Below are positions 41,892-42,798 of a stretch of 42,798 nt of DNA, in pieces. Source of the DNA: Lachnospiraceae bacterium. GTDB lineage: Bacteria; Bacillota; Clostridia; Lachnospirales; Lachnospiraceae. Both the position numbers and the translations under genes were made by a program. Within the stretch, counting starts at the first letter, position 1. Each line of letters begins with the position of its first letter. The notes under the pieces were generated by a model. It saw only the letters and a program-made list of their open reading frames with translations. It ran no database searches and had not been told where the DNA came from. The DNA lies in contig JAEENL010000003.1 of NCBI GenBank assembly GCA_016283775.1, positions 1-42,798 of the forward strand, written 5' to 3'.

Positions 41892-42701
41892 TTGGATATA
41901 GCATCTCTGGCCGGTTTGTTGCTTGCCATCATATTCGTTTTCATATCCATTTCGCTCGGCGACGCAGGTGTTGCCAGTGTTTTGAGTTTCCTTGATGCGC
42001 CTTCCGCGATGATCACTTTCGGTGGAGCGCTTGCCGCATGTCTTGTAATGAGCGATGACATAAAGGCATTCGTAGGCGGCCTCAAATCCATCACTCTGAT
42101 CTTTAAACCGGTAAATTACAAGGAAGAAGACATAATAAAACAGATAATCGACCTCTCAAACGTCGCGAGAAAAGAAGGACTTCTCGCTCTCGAAGAGGCT
42201 GCGAACAATTCCATTGAGGATGCCTTCATGAAAAAGGGCGTTCTCCTTATCGTAGACGGTACAGATCCGGAGTTTGTGCGCTCTATCCTCGAGACAGAGC
42301 TCATGTGCATCGGTGACAGACATAAATCAAACATAGGATTCTGGGAAAACCTCGGTTCCATGGGTCCTGCGTGGGGTATGATTGGTACCCTCGTAGGTCT
42401 TATCAACATGCTTGGTAACCTTTCAGACATCAACGCCGTAGGTCCTAACATGGCTATCGCCCTTATTACGACATTCTACGGCTCGCTCCTCGCAAACTGG
42501 ATATGTACGCCCACATCCAACAAGCTTAAATCCAACAGTGTAAAAGAGATCACGGCAAAGACGATCGCCGTTGAAGGACTGCTTTCGATTCAGGCAGGTG
42601 AAAACCCTCGTATCATCGAGGAGAAATTAAAGAGCTTCATCTCGCCCGAGCGCAGAGCGGCCATCAGTGAAAACGGCGGCGGAGAAGGAGGCGGTGAGTA
42701 A
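41892..42701 (+). CDS. motA: Flagellar motor stator protein MotA
   Basis: Forms the ion-conducting stator with MotB. The 269-residue protein has four membrane helices (about 4-24, 32-52, 150-172, 182-202 by hydrophobicity). The conserved loop motif GSMGPAWGMIGTLVGLINML precedes the third helix. The start is a TTG at 41892: the family begins MDxxSLxGxxLA, which fits here, and GGAAAGGCAGG lies upstream. The next gene starts three bases after its stop. An acidic-Gly tail ends the protein. Confidence 0.93.
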   Translation: MDIASLAGLLLAIIFVFISISLGDAGVASVLSFLDAPSAMITFGGALAACLVMSDDIKAFVGGLKSITLIFKPVNYKEEDIIKQIIDLSNVARKEGLLALEEAANNSIEDAFMKKGVLLIVDGTDPEFVRSILETELMCIGDRHKSNIGFWENLGSMGPAWGMIGTLVGLINMLGNLSDINAVGPNMAIALITTFYGSLLANWICTPTSNKLKSNSVKEITAKTIAVEGLLSIQAGENPRIIEEKLKSFISPERRAAISENGGGEGGGE

Positions 42702-42703
42702 CA

Positions 42704-42798
42704 TTGGCAAAGAAAAAAGAAGAAGAGGCTCCGAAAGGCTCACCGGCATGGATGGCCACATTCTCGGACCTTATGAACCTTCTGCTTTGTTTCTTCGT
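42704..42798 (+). CDS. motB: Flagellar motor stator protein MotB (partial, cut by window end)
   Basis: Only the first 31 codons and part of the next are present. The translated start is MAKKKEEEAPKGSPAWMATF followed by SDLMNLLLCFFV. This has the basic N-terminus and the membrane helix with the proton-binding Asp (D22) of MotB. The start is a TTG, with GGAGG and GGTGA upstream inside the end of motA. The OmpA-like peptidoglycan-binding domain expected downstream lies outside the window. Confidence 0.9.
   Translation, partial: MAKKKEEEAPKGSPAWMATFSDLMNLLLCFF

Overview
The window looks like a chromosomal core segment of a motile, Gram-positive Clostridia bacterium, most likely of the family Lachnospiraceae. 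This is inferred from gene content and order: CodY, an FtsK/SpoIIIE translocase, a YycJ-type hydrolase, an LCP cell-wall ligase, and a Firmicutes-type fla operon directly behind codY. All recognised genes lie on the + strand, and genes are tightly packed, with several short overlaps. No tRNA, rRNA, CRISPR array, transposase or phage gene was seen. No gene-free stretch exceeds about 265 bases.

Region 1 (1-11836) is housekeeping and envelope: a small zinc-finger membrane protein, polA, coaE, an FtsA-like actin-fold protein with an unusual C-terminal extension, yycJ, an ACT protein paired with a DUF711 protein, a PepD-type dipeptidase and an LCP protein with a very long acidic cytoplasmic N-terminus. 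Region 2 (11829-15353) is one large accessory gene, a cytoplasmic family 2 glycoside hydrolase whose first codons contain a perfect terminator-like hairpin. Region 3 (15354-28392) is nucleic-acid and one-carbon housekeeping: pnp with a strongly structured leader, ftsK/spoIIIE, fhs, a TIM-barrel sugar isomerase, nrdR with a probable NrdR box, a YifB/ComM-like gene that has lost its ATPase motifs, dprA and topA.

Region 4 (28393-42798) starts with codY and continues through the flagellar block: flgB, flgC, fliE, fliF, fliG, fliH, fliI, fliJ, ylxF (motE-like), fliK, flgD, a TIGR02530-type gene, flgE, flbD, motA and the start of motB, which runs off the window. These genes build the basal-body rod, MS ring and switch, export ATPase, hook and stator. 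The sequence suggests three transcription points in this block: a sigma-A-type promoter before flgB, a sigma-D (sigma-28)-type promoter before flgE, and a sigma-A-type promoter before motA.

The observations most worth follow-up are: (a) an identical two-part sequence at identical spacing upstream of both the flgB and motA promoters; (b) the sigma-D-like promoter and switch-like leader of flgE; (c) the ATPase-less YifB protein next to dprA; (d) the FtsA-like protein with three beta-grasp-like modules; (e) the pnp leader hairpins; (f) the terminator hairpin inside the glycosidase gene; and (g) an apparently leaderless first gene. Promoter, operator and RNA-structure calls were read by eye and are predictions.
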